NCBI RefSeq assembly: GCF_000271665.2
Contig: NZ_CP010978.1
Location: forward strand, 3,440,501 to 3,504,500
Source: Pelosinus fermentans JBW45
Lineage (GTDB): Bacteria; Bacillota; Negativicutes; DSM-13327
Reading direction: 5' to 3'
Length of the DNA: 64,000 bases
The position numbers were made by a program, and so were the translations under genes. Below are positions 49,519 to 56,940 of this stretch, piece by piece (the stretch's first letter is position 1; each line of letters begins with the position of its first letter). The notes under the pieces were generated by a model, which was not told the origin of the DNA, made no database searches, and saw only the letters and a list, made by a program, of their open reading frames with translations.

Positions 49519-50394
49519 TTATTCATTGACATTAAACAAATACCAAGCATATCTACCGCCAAATGATTTTCCAATACTGGGATTAAATGAAACTTCCCCT
49601 GATATTACACCGCTAGGTACACCAATAGACGCATTACCTTGTATTCCTGCTCCAGTCGTAGTGCCGATAGAACCTCCTGCCAAGGCATCTCTGTATTTTT
49701 CCTCACTGCTTTTGTCTGCATTACCAAAATACCCCTGACCTACACTGCCTGTTACCGGATACGGAAGTCCTAAACCATATCCGACACTGGCATCAACCAT
49801 TGCATAAACATTGCCCTTCTTATCCAGGATAAACCCACCTGCAAGTGAAGCAATCTTAAATATAGGGGTACTAAGTCCACCTTCAATAAATTCATAATCA
49901 CTCTGCATAGTAGCTGGATTTGGTAATATGCCATTGTCAATTGCATCTTTAACTGCTTGCTTAAATCCATACGGATTCTCCGCCTCTGTGGCGGCAGTAA
50001 CGGCTTCCACCTTATCAGCGGCTGCCTCGTTGTGGTCGTCGTTCTGGGCGCTGCCCGCGTTAATGACGATGGAGATCACGCCGCCTTTGACGCAGGTGAG
50101 TTTGCTCTGTTCGATTAGGGCCGGCGCGCCCTCCAGGATATGTTTCTTGTTGACGTTGATCCAGGCCAGCGGCGTTACGGGCGAGCAGGGTAATTTTGTC
50201 GCTGCGCAAAAGCCGTATTTCAGAATATGCTCACCCGGCTTGTGATCGTTGGCATTGAGCAGCGGCTCCAGTCCCGGCGTATAGGCGACGCCGTGATCGA
50301 CAGGCAAATTCAGGATGTTTTCCGAACTGCCTTTGCTGCATTTGGATTTGGTTCCCCGAGGGATATACGCGGGTCCTGATGCGGTGGTTGACAT
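49519..50394 (-). CDS. PAAR-like (DUF4280) effector with variable C-terminal domain
   Basis: The 291-residue product opens with a DUF4280/PAAR-like spike domain (residues 1 to about 115: KCSKGSSENILNLPVDHGV, YGFCAATKLPCSPVTPLAW, LTCVKGGVISIVI). The rest from about 137 (NPYGFKQAVKDAIDNG) is a glycine-rich beta domain (SVGYGLGLPYPVTGSVGQGYFG) not recognised. The spike part is GC-rich, the C-terminal part AT-rich, with the change near 49985. This is the pattern of a polymorphic toxin delivered by a contractile or PAAR-using system. AAGGAA precedes the ATG, which follows the upstream stop by 1 nt. Confidence 0.8.
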   Translation of the reverse strand: MSTTASGPAYIPRGTKSKCSKGSSENILNLPVDHGVAYTPGLEPLLNANDHKPGEHILKYGFCAATKLPCSPVTPLAWINVNKKHILEGAPALIEQSKLTCVKGGVISIVINAGSAQNDDHNEAAADKVEAVTAATEAENPYGFKQAVKDAIDNGILPNPATMQSDYEFIEGGLSTPIFKIASLAGGFILDKKGNVYAMVDASVGYGLGLPYPVTGSVGQGYFGNADKSSEEKYRDALAGGSIGTTTGAGIQGNASIGVPSGVISGEVSFNPSIGKSFGGRYAWYLFNVNE

Positions 50395-50395
50395 G

Positions 50396-50947
50396 TTATT
50401 CCTTCACTTTCACCCGTTCCAGGCCGGCTGCCAGCGGTCTTCTTCTTAAGATGCTTTCAGCGGCGGCCAGCGATACGAGCCAGATTTCTTCGACGAGTCC
50501 GGCCACTTTGAGAATGTGTTTGCCCCGGACGGCGCCTTGTTTCACCACGAGTTCTTCCACGATACCGGTATCGTAGATTTTTGCTGTGCTGTGCAGACAC
50601 TCCGTTGATTCGATATGCGGAATCCAATATAGCGGCACCGGCGACTTCACGCCTTCCGCCGCGTCAAAATCCAGCGGGTAGAGCTGAATACCCTTAAACT
50701 GGAGCTCCGGTTCGAGGAGCGAGAACAGGTCCCGGAACCGGTCGGCGATCATAAAGCAGGGCGACTGGAGCATATCGCAGATTTCAAGGCCCATGTCGGG
50801 CTGATAATAGGCGACGACCAAGTCCTCCAGTCTGGTAAAGGCGGCCCGATCCATTTTGTAGGGATAGTGTTCCCGATCAAGATTCTCGATGGCAATGGAA
50901 TTGGATACGATATGGCTTTGGAAAAGCCGGAAATATTCGTCTGTCAT
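50396..50947 (-). CDS. effector-associated protein, Imm11/DUF1629-like
   Basis: The 183-residue product (MTDEYFRLFQSHIVSNSIAIENL; FRDLFSLLEPELQFKGIQLYPLDF; YWIPHIESTECLHSTAKIYD) resembles proteins found next to DUF4280 genes, with similarity to the imm11 group by pattern only. It ends 1 nt before the effector start codon, so it may be a chaperone or adaptor for loading. It is GC-rich like the spike domain. Confidence 0.65.
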   Translation of the reverse strand: MTDEYFRLFQSHIVSNSIAIENLDREHYPYKMDRAAFTRLEDLVVAYYQPDMGLEICDMLQSPCFMIADRFRDLFSLLEPELQFKGIQLYPLDFDAAEGVKSPVPLYWIPHIESTECLHSTAKIYDTGIVEELVVKQGAVRGKHILKVAGLVEEIWLVSLAAAESILRRRPLAAGLERVKVKE

Positions 50948-50990
50948 GTTATTCCGCCCCGCCTTCCGTCGTTTGGACTGCGGCCAGTTC

Positions 50991-51125
50991 TTAGAAATCG
51001 GAACCGGTATAGTCGCCGCCTTCGATTGTTATTTTTGTCAGCAACGAGTCTGTCAGCAGATCGCCCGGAAAGCGGCAGTTTATGAGCTGCACACTGGAGA
51101 TAAGGGGACGGCGGACGTCTTGTCA
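50991..51125 (-). pseudogene. truncated C-terminal piece of an unrecognised gene
   Basis: About 45 residues in frame, DVRRPLISSVQLINCRFPGD then LLTKITIEGGDYTGSDF, end at a TAA (50991-50993), 43 nt before the next gene's start. A stop codon bounds the frame upstream where GC-rich sequence changes to AT-rich, so the 5' part was lost. It probably belonged to the same injection-type operon. Confidence 0.5.
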
Positions 51126-51399
51126 GCCTTTTTTTAACAATCCTTTACTTACTCCATCTGGATATTACTAATGATAAAATTCGTCCTTTTGGATTTATCT
51201 TGCTCTACTCTAATGCCCTTTCTTATAGGATAAATCGTTTTAAAAGTCATTGCATCTAGCAAAAGGTATAGATTCCCAAATATATTGAAATATATTCAAC
51301 AAAAAAAAGAAAACAAAGGGACAGAAGAAAACAGGGACTTTGTTTCAGACCTTCCATCACCTTTTCTTTTTTGAAACAACATCCCTGTCCCTGTAAGAT
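51126..51399. other. AT-rich gap with repeat-like GGGACAGG text
   Basis: No gene is seen. Near-inverted GGGACAG/CTGTCCC motifs (51329-51390) resemble repeat debris. Confidence 0.35.
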
Positions 51400-51955
51400 A
51401 TATGTATTTATGTCGGTCAGCGCTTTCAACAAACCGTTGGTCATAGAATAATATATAGCCAAAAATAAAAATTAAAAACCAAAATGTAAAATCACTCGAA
51501 GGGGTGAAATGCTTTTCATATTGGTATTCATTTTATTAGCGACTTGAGCAATCGTACATGGCACTTCACCACACGCAACCATTGCCAGCATGAATTCTTT
51601 TTCTTTCGGCGCAGCTCGATCATAGCGCACTTTGAAAAAACTATCATCCAGGCTTTTCTCAAATACTGGATACGCTTCCTGCACGGATGTAATATCGATA
51701 TTTTTATTTTTTATGGCAAACAATGTAACAGGCAGTCCTTTTTGGTTTACTCTATGTATAGCAGTAATTAATGCTTCAAATTCATCGTCTTTTAAATATT
51801 GTATTTCATCAATAAATAAGCACACTGAATTTTCACTATTTTTTGCAAGAGACCCCATCGAACAAATAATTCCGTAAGATCATTTGCGAAATTTCCTGTA
51901 TCCGATACACCTACCGCTGCAACCATTCATAGAACTTCCTCAAAATATCCATAAA
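51400..51955 (-). pseudogene. mosaic collapsed duplicate of the acyltransferase-ATPase region
   Basis: Four blocks match the 45-48 kb region in the same order and orientation: 51400-51494 to 45054-45148 (acyltransferase), 51495-51715 to 45958-46178 and 51716-51925 to about 46413-46624 (AAA ATPase), and 51926-51955 to about 47983-48012. Everything between these blocks is deleted. The frame remaining at 51472-51858 is a chimera and not a working gene. Confidence 0.88.
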
Positions 51956-51962
51956 TTCATAT

Positions 51963-52574
51963 TTACTTTCTCCCAATGGCTATAAACAATGAATATTGAA
52001 ACTCGGCTCCATCGATGTTCTTTACATCATTGTAAAAGGTATGTGATTCTACTTCTTTATATCCGATTTGTCCCAAAACTTCTTTTAGCTGATTTTGATT
52101 AAAGCCATGATGCCCACTAAAATCAGCCTCCAATTTGTGAAAGCTACCATCATCTTCATCTAAATCGACAATACACAGATGACCATCTGTCTTTAACAAT
52201 TTATATAAGTTTGCTAAGGTTGTATCAATGTCAATAATATGATGTAATGCCATGGATGTATAAATTAAATCATATTTAGGCGTTAACAGATGGTCATCAT
52301 CAATATTGTGTTGATAGGCTGCCATATTAGCTACTTTATTCTGTTGAATTTTTGATTTTAAGTTTTCGATCATACCTTGGGATGTATCAATACAGGTTAT
52401 ATCTTTTAGCTTGTCATAAAGTTGAAAGCTAATAAGACCCGTTCCGCAACCAAATTCTAGGGCACTATACGACTTTTTAAGCTTAACCGTATGAGCAATC
52501 TGCTCTGCAATGATCTTTGCCCTTTTTATTCTCTTTTCAGTATCCCAGCTTATAGACTGCATATTAAAATCCAT
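51963..52574 (-). CDS. class I SAM-dependent methyltransferase (UbiE-like)
   Basis: The 203-residue product has motif I YSALEFGCGTGLISFQL, motif II around YDLIYTSMALHHI, and motif III LLKTDGHLCIVDLDEDDGSFH. The substrate is not predictable. GGAGGGGAAAG precedes the ATG. It stands alone between the collapsed duplicate and the PTS operon. Confidence 0.9.
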   Translation of the reverse strand: MDFNMQSISWDTEKRIKRAKIIAEQIAHTVKLKKSYSALEFGCGTGLISFQLYDKLKDITCIDTSQGMIENLKSKIQQNKVANMAAYQHNIDDDHLLTPKYDLIYTSMALHHIIDIDTTLANLYKLLKTDGHLCIVDLDEDDGSFHKLEADFSGHHGFNQNQLKEVLGQIGYKEVESHTFYNDVKNIDGAEFQYSLFIAIGRK

Positions 52575-52829
52575 CTTTCCCCTCCACTTTAATGATTTTT
52601 TTTTTACTACTGGTATTTGGTTTCAAAAATCTGTCTCTGTCAAATCAATAGCAAATTGCTCCTTTCTTTCATTCATTTAGAAGTTAGGATCACTCTTGTC
52701 GATTTACTTTTTATATACTGTATTTCCTACTTTATATGGATATCGCAAAAATCCTCCTAGCCATTGAACCTTGAGAACGTCTTACAAGTCTTAAAAGCCA
52801 ACAAACTTAAACCTCATCGACAGCCTAAA
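52575..52829. other. intergenic stretch
   Basis: No gene is seen; the promoter of the methyltransferase should lie here. The long hairpin of the aldolase gene follows. Confidence 0.35.
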
Positions 52830-52887
52830 AACCCTACATTAAGGCGCAAGTATGCCCATTGACATACTTGCGCCTTAATGTAGGGTT
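52830..52887 (-). terminator. 25-bp perfect hairpin ending the PTS operon
   Basis: Arms 52830-52854 and 52863-52887 are perfectly complementary with an 8-nt loop; the stem begins inside the aldolase stop codon. It is unusually long for a terminator. Confidence 0.75.
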
Positions 52888-53737
52888 AATTTGCATTCAG
52901 GTTTAAGAAAATACCGATCTTATGTTTAATCACTGTACTTACTACATCATTACATGGCAGAATATTATTTCTCAAGGATGCATCTTCTTTGGTCTGCCCA
53001 AACATTCTTTTTGCTTCTTTGGTCCACCCAACAAGAAGCTCCGTACCGACATTGAATTTTCGTACACCGTAATTTGTACATTGACGAATATCTTCTTCTT
53101 TCACACCCGTACCGCCATGAATAACAAGGGGTACATCAATTGTTTCATTTATTTTCTTTAGCAAGGGTAAGTTCAATTCGGTTTTCGATTTATATTGACC
53201 ATGATTGGTTCCGATTGCCACAGCTAGGGCATCAACACCTGTTGCTTCAACAAATTGTTTTGCCGCCTCAGGATCGGTAAAAACTTTTTCATTTTCTTTC
53301 ACAAAAACCCCTTCTTCAGTTCCGCCAATCGTCCCCAATTCTCCTTCCACCGATACCCCTCTAGCATGGGCATAATTTACAACTTCCTGTGTTCTGAGAA
53401 TATTCTCTTTAAATGGTAACGATGATCCATCATACATAACGGATGTATAGCCTGCTTCAATTGCATCTCTAATATCCTGAAAATCTTTTGCATGATCCAG
53501 ATGAAGAACAACATCTACACTTTCATGCTCTGCCATATATTTGCATACACTGGCAATCACTCCATAACCAATATATTTGGCTGTTCCCGCACTTGTTTGA
53601 ATTATAATGGGCGATCCCATTTCCTTTGCTGCCATGATCATGGATGGCAGCATTTCTAAATTATGCATATTAAAAGAGCCTACTGTAAAATTGAGTTTTT
53701 CGGCTTTTTCTGTAACCTTTCTTAATGTAGTATACAT
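52886..53737 (-). CDS. class II fructose/tagatose-bisphosphate aldolase
   Basis: The 283-residue product has zinc ligands in VVLHLDHAKD, GTNHG and VIHGGTG, the FbaA/GatY/KbaY set. It cleaves a ketohexose 1,6-bisphosphate into two trioses. It is the last gene of a set with a PFK-like kinase and a PTS, so its substrate is probably the bisphosphate made by that kinase. GCGGAGG lies before the ATG. Confidence 0.93.
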   Translation of the reverse strand: MYTTLRKVTEKAEKLNFTVGSFNMHNLEMLPSMIMAAKEMGSPIIIQTSAGTAKYIGYGVIASVCKYMAEHESVDVVLHLDHAKDFQDIRDAIEAGYTSVMYDGSSLPFKENILRTQEVVNYAHARGVSVEGELGTIGGTEEGVFVKENEKVFTDPEAAKQFVEATGVDALAVAIGTNHGQYKSKTELNLPLLKKINETIDVPLVIHGGTGVKEEDIRQCTNYGVRKFNVGTELLVGWTKEAKRMFGQTKEDASLRNNILPCNDVVSTVIKHKIGIFLNLNAN

Positions 53738-53767
53738 AAATTTAATACCTCCGCATTTTACACTGAT

Positions 53768-54166
53768 TTATAAGCCACGAATTTCATCTTTCGTCATTTT
53801 TAGCAACATATCCATTTTATTTAAATAGTGCTGGAGCTTTTCATCATCTTTAGCCCATGCAGCTTCTTTTCGCTTAATGTTATAAAGCTTTACTAAGTTC
53901 GTATATGCTTTTCCCAATGTACGATTTTCTTCAATACTTTTTTCATAATATTGTATTGCCTGATCCGTTTCCTGGAGCTGAAAAAATATGTCACCGAGTG
54001 TATTTAGGCTTTTAATTCTATCTTCTGCTGATGAAATTAAAAGGTTTTCTTCCAACTCTTTTATTTGCTTATACAGCTCATTTTTTTGTTCTTCATTGAT
54101 CACTGGCTCTTTAATCTCTGATTCATTATCTTTTTTACCTTTCTTTTTTGTCAAAAAAGAAAACAC
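53768..54166 (-). CDS. small TPR-containing protein in PTS operon
   Basis: The product is 132 residues from the GTG at 54166 (GAAGGGGG upstream); a longer frame from 54223 would overlap the EIIC gene. A lysine-rich start (LTKKKGKKDNESEIKE) is followed by TPR-like helices (SLNTLGDIFFQLQETDQAIQYYEKSIEENRTLGKAYTNLVKLY). It may hold together or regulate pathway proteins. No known function for such a protein in a PTS operon is recalled. Confidence 0.75.
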   Translation of the reverse strand: MFSFLTKKKGKKDNESEIKEPVINEEQKNELYKQIKELEENLLISSAEDRIKSLNTLGDIFFQLQETDQAIQYYEKSIEENRTLGKAYTNLVKLYNIKRKEAAWAKDDEKLQHYLNKMDMLLKMTKDEIRGL

Positions 54167-54189
54167 TATCGTTTTGCCCCCTTCTGTCT

Positions 54190-55470
54190 TTAGAATAATC
54201 CCATAAGAGGAGTAATAATCCATGCATACAGCAAGGCCGCGGCAACCGTATCAACGTCGGTAGCTGTTGCATTAACAAATCCCAACGAGTTCAATATTGT
54301 TATCAGCAAAGCCGGCAGCAATGTAATAAATATGCCATGAGCGATACCACCAATGATTGCTCCACGCTTACCACCAGCAACATTACCAAAAATTCCAGCC
54401 GTACCACCAGCAAAAAAGTTAGTTAACATTCCAGGCAAGATCATTGCAAGTCCAAAGCTAGGTAAAGCAAACATGGCTATCACTGTACCGATTGTCGTCG
54501 TTATAAAACCAACAATCACTGCATTTGGTGAATAAGCAAAAAGCACAGGGCAATCTAAAGCAGGAATGGCATCTGGAACAAGTTTCATCGCTATGCCCCT
54601 AAATGCAGGAACGATTTCAGCTAAGATTAAACGAACTCCTGAAAGCAGTACATAAACACCTACAACAAATTGAATGGCCTGTAAAAATGCATGAACAAGA
54701 TAATTCGCATTGCCTGAAAACTGAGCACCAAATTCAGGCCCTGCAAAAAATGCGGTAACTAAATATAAGGGAACCATTACAACCATTACAGAGAGATATG
54801 TATCTTGTAGAAACTCAAAGCTTTTCGGTAATTTCACATCTTCTACTGATTTTGAAGGATCACCAACCAATTTTGCAACCCATGCTTCAAATAAATACCC
54901 AATTGTACAAAAATGCCCTAATGCAATATCATTACTGCCTGTAATTTTTCTAACAAAGGGTTGTGCAATGGCTGGCATAGCTACTGCAAAGATCCCACCA
55001 ATTACCCCACCGACTATAATTAACGTCAAGCCTCTAAATCCTGCAAAGTATCCAAAGGCGGTGCACATCGTAGACATCCATAAAATTGCCTGACCTGTCA
55101 GAAAGATATATTTCCATTTTGTAAATCGTGCAATGACTATGTTCACAATAAAAATTGCCAAGAATGTAAATGCGATTTGACTGCCCAGGCCAAGTTCATT
55201 CATTGCTTGTCCGTTGATTGCTTCAATCGACGGAATAATCCCCTGCATTCCAAAACCCTGAGTAAATATTTTGCCAAAGTAAATTAAACTGCCTACGATA
55301 ATCGAAGAGCCTGCAGATAATACTTGAAAGCCTAAGAGTGTCTTAAATGTACCTGAAATAATCTGTCCAAAAGATTTTTTCTGTAAAACCAACCCAAGTA
55401 ATGCGATTAATGCAATGGTGATGGATGCTTGTGTCAAAATATTTTCAATAATAAAATTGATGATTGACAT
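54190..55470 (-). CDS. PTS EIIC, ascorbate/SgaT-UlaA family
   Basis: The 426-residue membrane protein has about ten to twelve segments and the UlaA features TLLGFQVLSAGSSIIVGSL and FFAGGTAGIFGNVAGGKRGAIIGGIAHG. It moves a sugar phosphorylated by the neighbouring EIIB. Family members carry ascorbate, but the kinase and aldolase here suggest a ketohexose instead. AGGAGAG precedes the ATG. Confidence 0.92.
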   Translation of the reverse strand: MSIINFIIENILTQASITIALIALLGLVLQKKSFGQIISGTFKTLLGFQVLSAGSSIIVGSLIYFGKIFTQGFGMQGIIPSIEAINGQAMNELGLGSQIAFTFLAIFIVNIVIARFTKWKYIFLTGQAILWMSTMCTAFGYFAGFRGLTLIIVGGVIGGIFAVAMPAIAQPFVRKITGSNDIALGHFCTIGYLFEAWVAKLVGDPSKSVEDVKLPKSFEFLQDTYLSVMVVMVPLYLVTAFFAGPEFGAQFSGNANYLVHAFLQAIQFVVGVYVLLSGVRLILAEIVPAFRGIAMKLVPDAIPALDCPVLFAYSPNAVIVGFITTTIGTVIAMFALPSFGLAMILPGMLTNFFAGGTAGIFGNVAGGKRGAIIGGIAHGIFITLLPALLITILNSLGFVNATATDVDTVAAALLYAWIITPLMGLF

Positions 55471-55505
55471 AATTCATCTCTCCTCTCTTTTTATAAAGAA
55501 GACTT

Positions 55506-55537
55506 GATTCAGATGGAGTTTTAACTCCACCTGAATC
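55506..55537 (-). terminator. intercistronic hairpin 2 between EIIB and EIIC
   Basis: GATTCAGATGGAGTT and AACTCCACCTGAATC pair with one mismatch; there is no U-tract. It may tune the EIIB to EIIC ratio. Confidence 0.55.
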
Positions 55538-55561
55538 TTAGTCGCACTTATCCTTAGGACT

Positions 55562-55611
55562 TAGCCGCTCTTAAACTCCCACTTGTAGAAGATAGGAGTC
55601 TTAGAGCGGTT
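55562..55611 (-). terminator. intercistronic hairpin 1 after EIIB
   Basis: TAGCCGCTCTTAAACTCC and GGAGTCTTAGAGCGGTTTA pair imperfectly, directly after the EIIB stop codon. Confidence 0.5.
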
Positions 55612-55928
55612 TAGTCATCGGATAAAAGACCTTTTTCTTTTAATATTGGGGATAATTTTTCCTCGATTTCTGCTTTACTTACAATATTTTTTAAATAGAT
55701 AATTCTGGTTTTTACTTCATCAATACTAAATTTTTCAAATTGTGTCTTAAAATTCATCGCTGTAAGAATGATATCCGGGTGCATAGAAGCTGCCGAAGAA
55801 ATATCACAATGATCCAAATTTGCCTCTACACCCAATTTCTGCAATACATCTTCGACACTCATTTGACAAGCAAAACTACTCCCAAGGCCAGCCCCACACA
55901 CCATTAAAATATTGATTTTATTTGCCAT
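55611..55928 (-). CDS. PTS EIIB, lactose/ascorbate-type
   Basis: The product is 105 residues from the ATG at 55928 (AAGGGGTGATC upstream; the GTG three codons before is inside that site). The phosphorylated Cys is in LMVCGAGLGSSFACQM near residue 11. It accepts phosphate from an EIIA and passes it to the sugar via the EIIC downstream. Confidence 0.92.
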   Translation of the reverse strand: MANKINILMVCGAGLGSSFACQMSVEDVLQKLGVEANLDHCDISSAASMHPDIILTAMNFKTQFEKFSIDEVKTRIIYLKNIVSKAEIEEKLSPILKEKGLLSDD

Positions 55929-55944
55929 GATGATCACCCCTTTT

Positions 55945-56937
55945 CTATATAATTTTTAATTGCTCAGCCAAAATACAATTATTTTGATCCAACTCTTTTT
56001 TCATACTCGATATCTCCTCTAAAGGTATACATGTCACCTTATTATCCTTGAATCCTATCATCTGCCCTGTAATCTTATTGCGTAACGATTCCCCTGCATG
56101 ATACCCCATAAGCAATGCCTTTTCGATATCAGCAATCGCAGGATCACCCGACCTTTGACAATAGCCAAGAATGGTATGCCGAACACGTTCTTTCGTTATC
56201 TTCGTAATCTGTTCCCCCACTTCAAAGGAGGCACCTTGATCCCCTAAATGGTATGCTTTGCTCAAGAAACTTGCTTCACAGCATAAGATAATGCATTGCT
56301 GCTTTTCTTCCAGAACTTCTTTGATCCGATTGGTAATTCTCTGAAGATCAAATTTTCTTTCTGGAATAATCGCAATATCCGCACCACAGTATAATGCTGC
56401 TGCCAACGTTAATTGCCCGGAATCACCACCAAATGTTTCAATCATGAACACACGTCCTGCCATGTTGTGACCTGTTTGATGTATCCTTTGTACACAAGTC
56501 CGTATCGATTCTAATGCTGTATAATATCCTACTGTATATTCGCTTCCATAAATGTTGTTATCAATGGTCATAGGAATCAGTAATGTATCCAGACCTATTT
56601 CGGATAAAAGATAAGCTGCTTTCCCTGACCCATCCCCACCACATACAACCAATGAATCAATTTTATGTTCCGTAAGTTTCTTAAGAATCGCCTTCCTGCC
56701 AGCTTCCGTTAACGGTGCTTTAGAACGCGCTGTCCTTACCATCGATTCTCCATTTAAAATGGCTCGGCTTGTCATTGAATTTGTCAAGTGAATCGGTTCA
56801 TTGTGAATAATTCCATCATATCCACCTTGAAATCCAAAAACGTCTATATTCTGATGAACAAGGAGTCCATGGAATACCGCATTTATACCACTTGCATCAC
56901 CGCCGCTAGTAATAATCCCAATGCGTTTATCTGTCAT
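55945..56937 (-). CDS. 6-phosphofructokinase-family kinase, divergent
   Basis: The 330-residue product has PFK landmarks in altered form: ITSGGDASGINAVFHG (usual GGDAPGMN), GGDGSGKAAYLL (usual GGDGSYMGA), and IPMTIDNNIYGSEYTVGYYTAL (usual PGTIDNDI). It should phosphorylate a hexose-6-phosphate at C1. The changes and the PTS setting suggest tagatose-, sorbose- or allulose-like 6-phosphates rather than glycolytic fructose-6-phosphate. Its ATG is only 3 nt after the regulator gene stop codon. Confidence 0.9.
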   Translation of the reverse strand: MTDKRIGIITSGGDASGINAVFHGLLVHQNIDVFGFQGGYDGIIHNEPIHLTNSMTSRAILNGESMVRTARSKAPLTEAGRKAILKKLTEHKIDSLVVCGGDGSGKAAYLLSEIGLDTLLIPMTIDNNIYGSEYTVGYYTALESIRTCVQRIHQTGHNMAGRVFMIETFGGDSGQLTLAAALYCGADIAIIPERKFDLQRITNRIKEVLEEKQQCIILCCEASFLSKAYHLGDQGASFEVGEQITKITKERVRHTILGYCQRSGDPAIADIEKALLMGYHAGESLRNKITGQMIGFKDNKVTCIPLEEISSMKKELDQNNCILAEQLKII

Positions 56938-56940
56938 TTC

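Noticed and set aside
51472-51858. 128-codon AAA-ATPase-like frame as a gene
   Set aside because: It joins two distant parts of the ATPase gene, lacks Walker A, and belongs to the collapsed duplicate.
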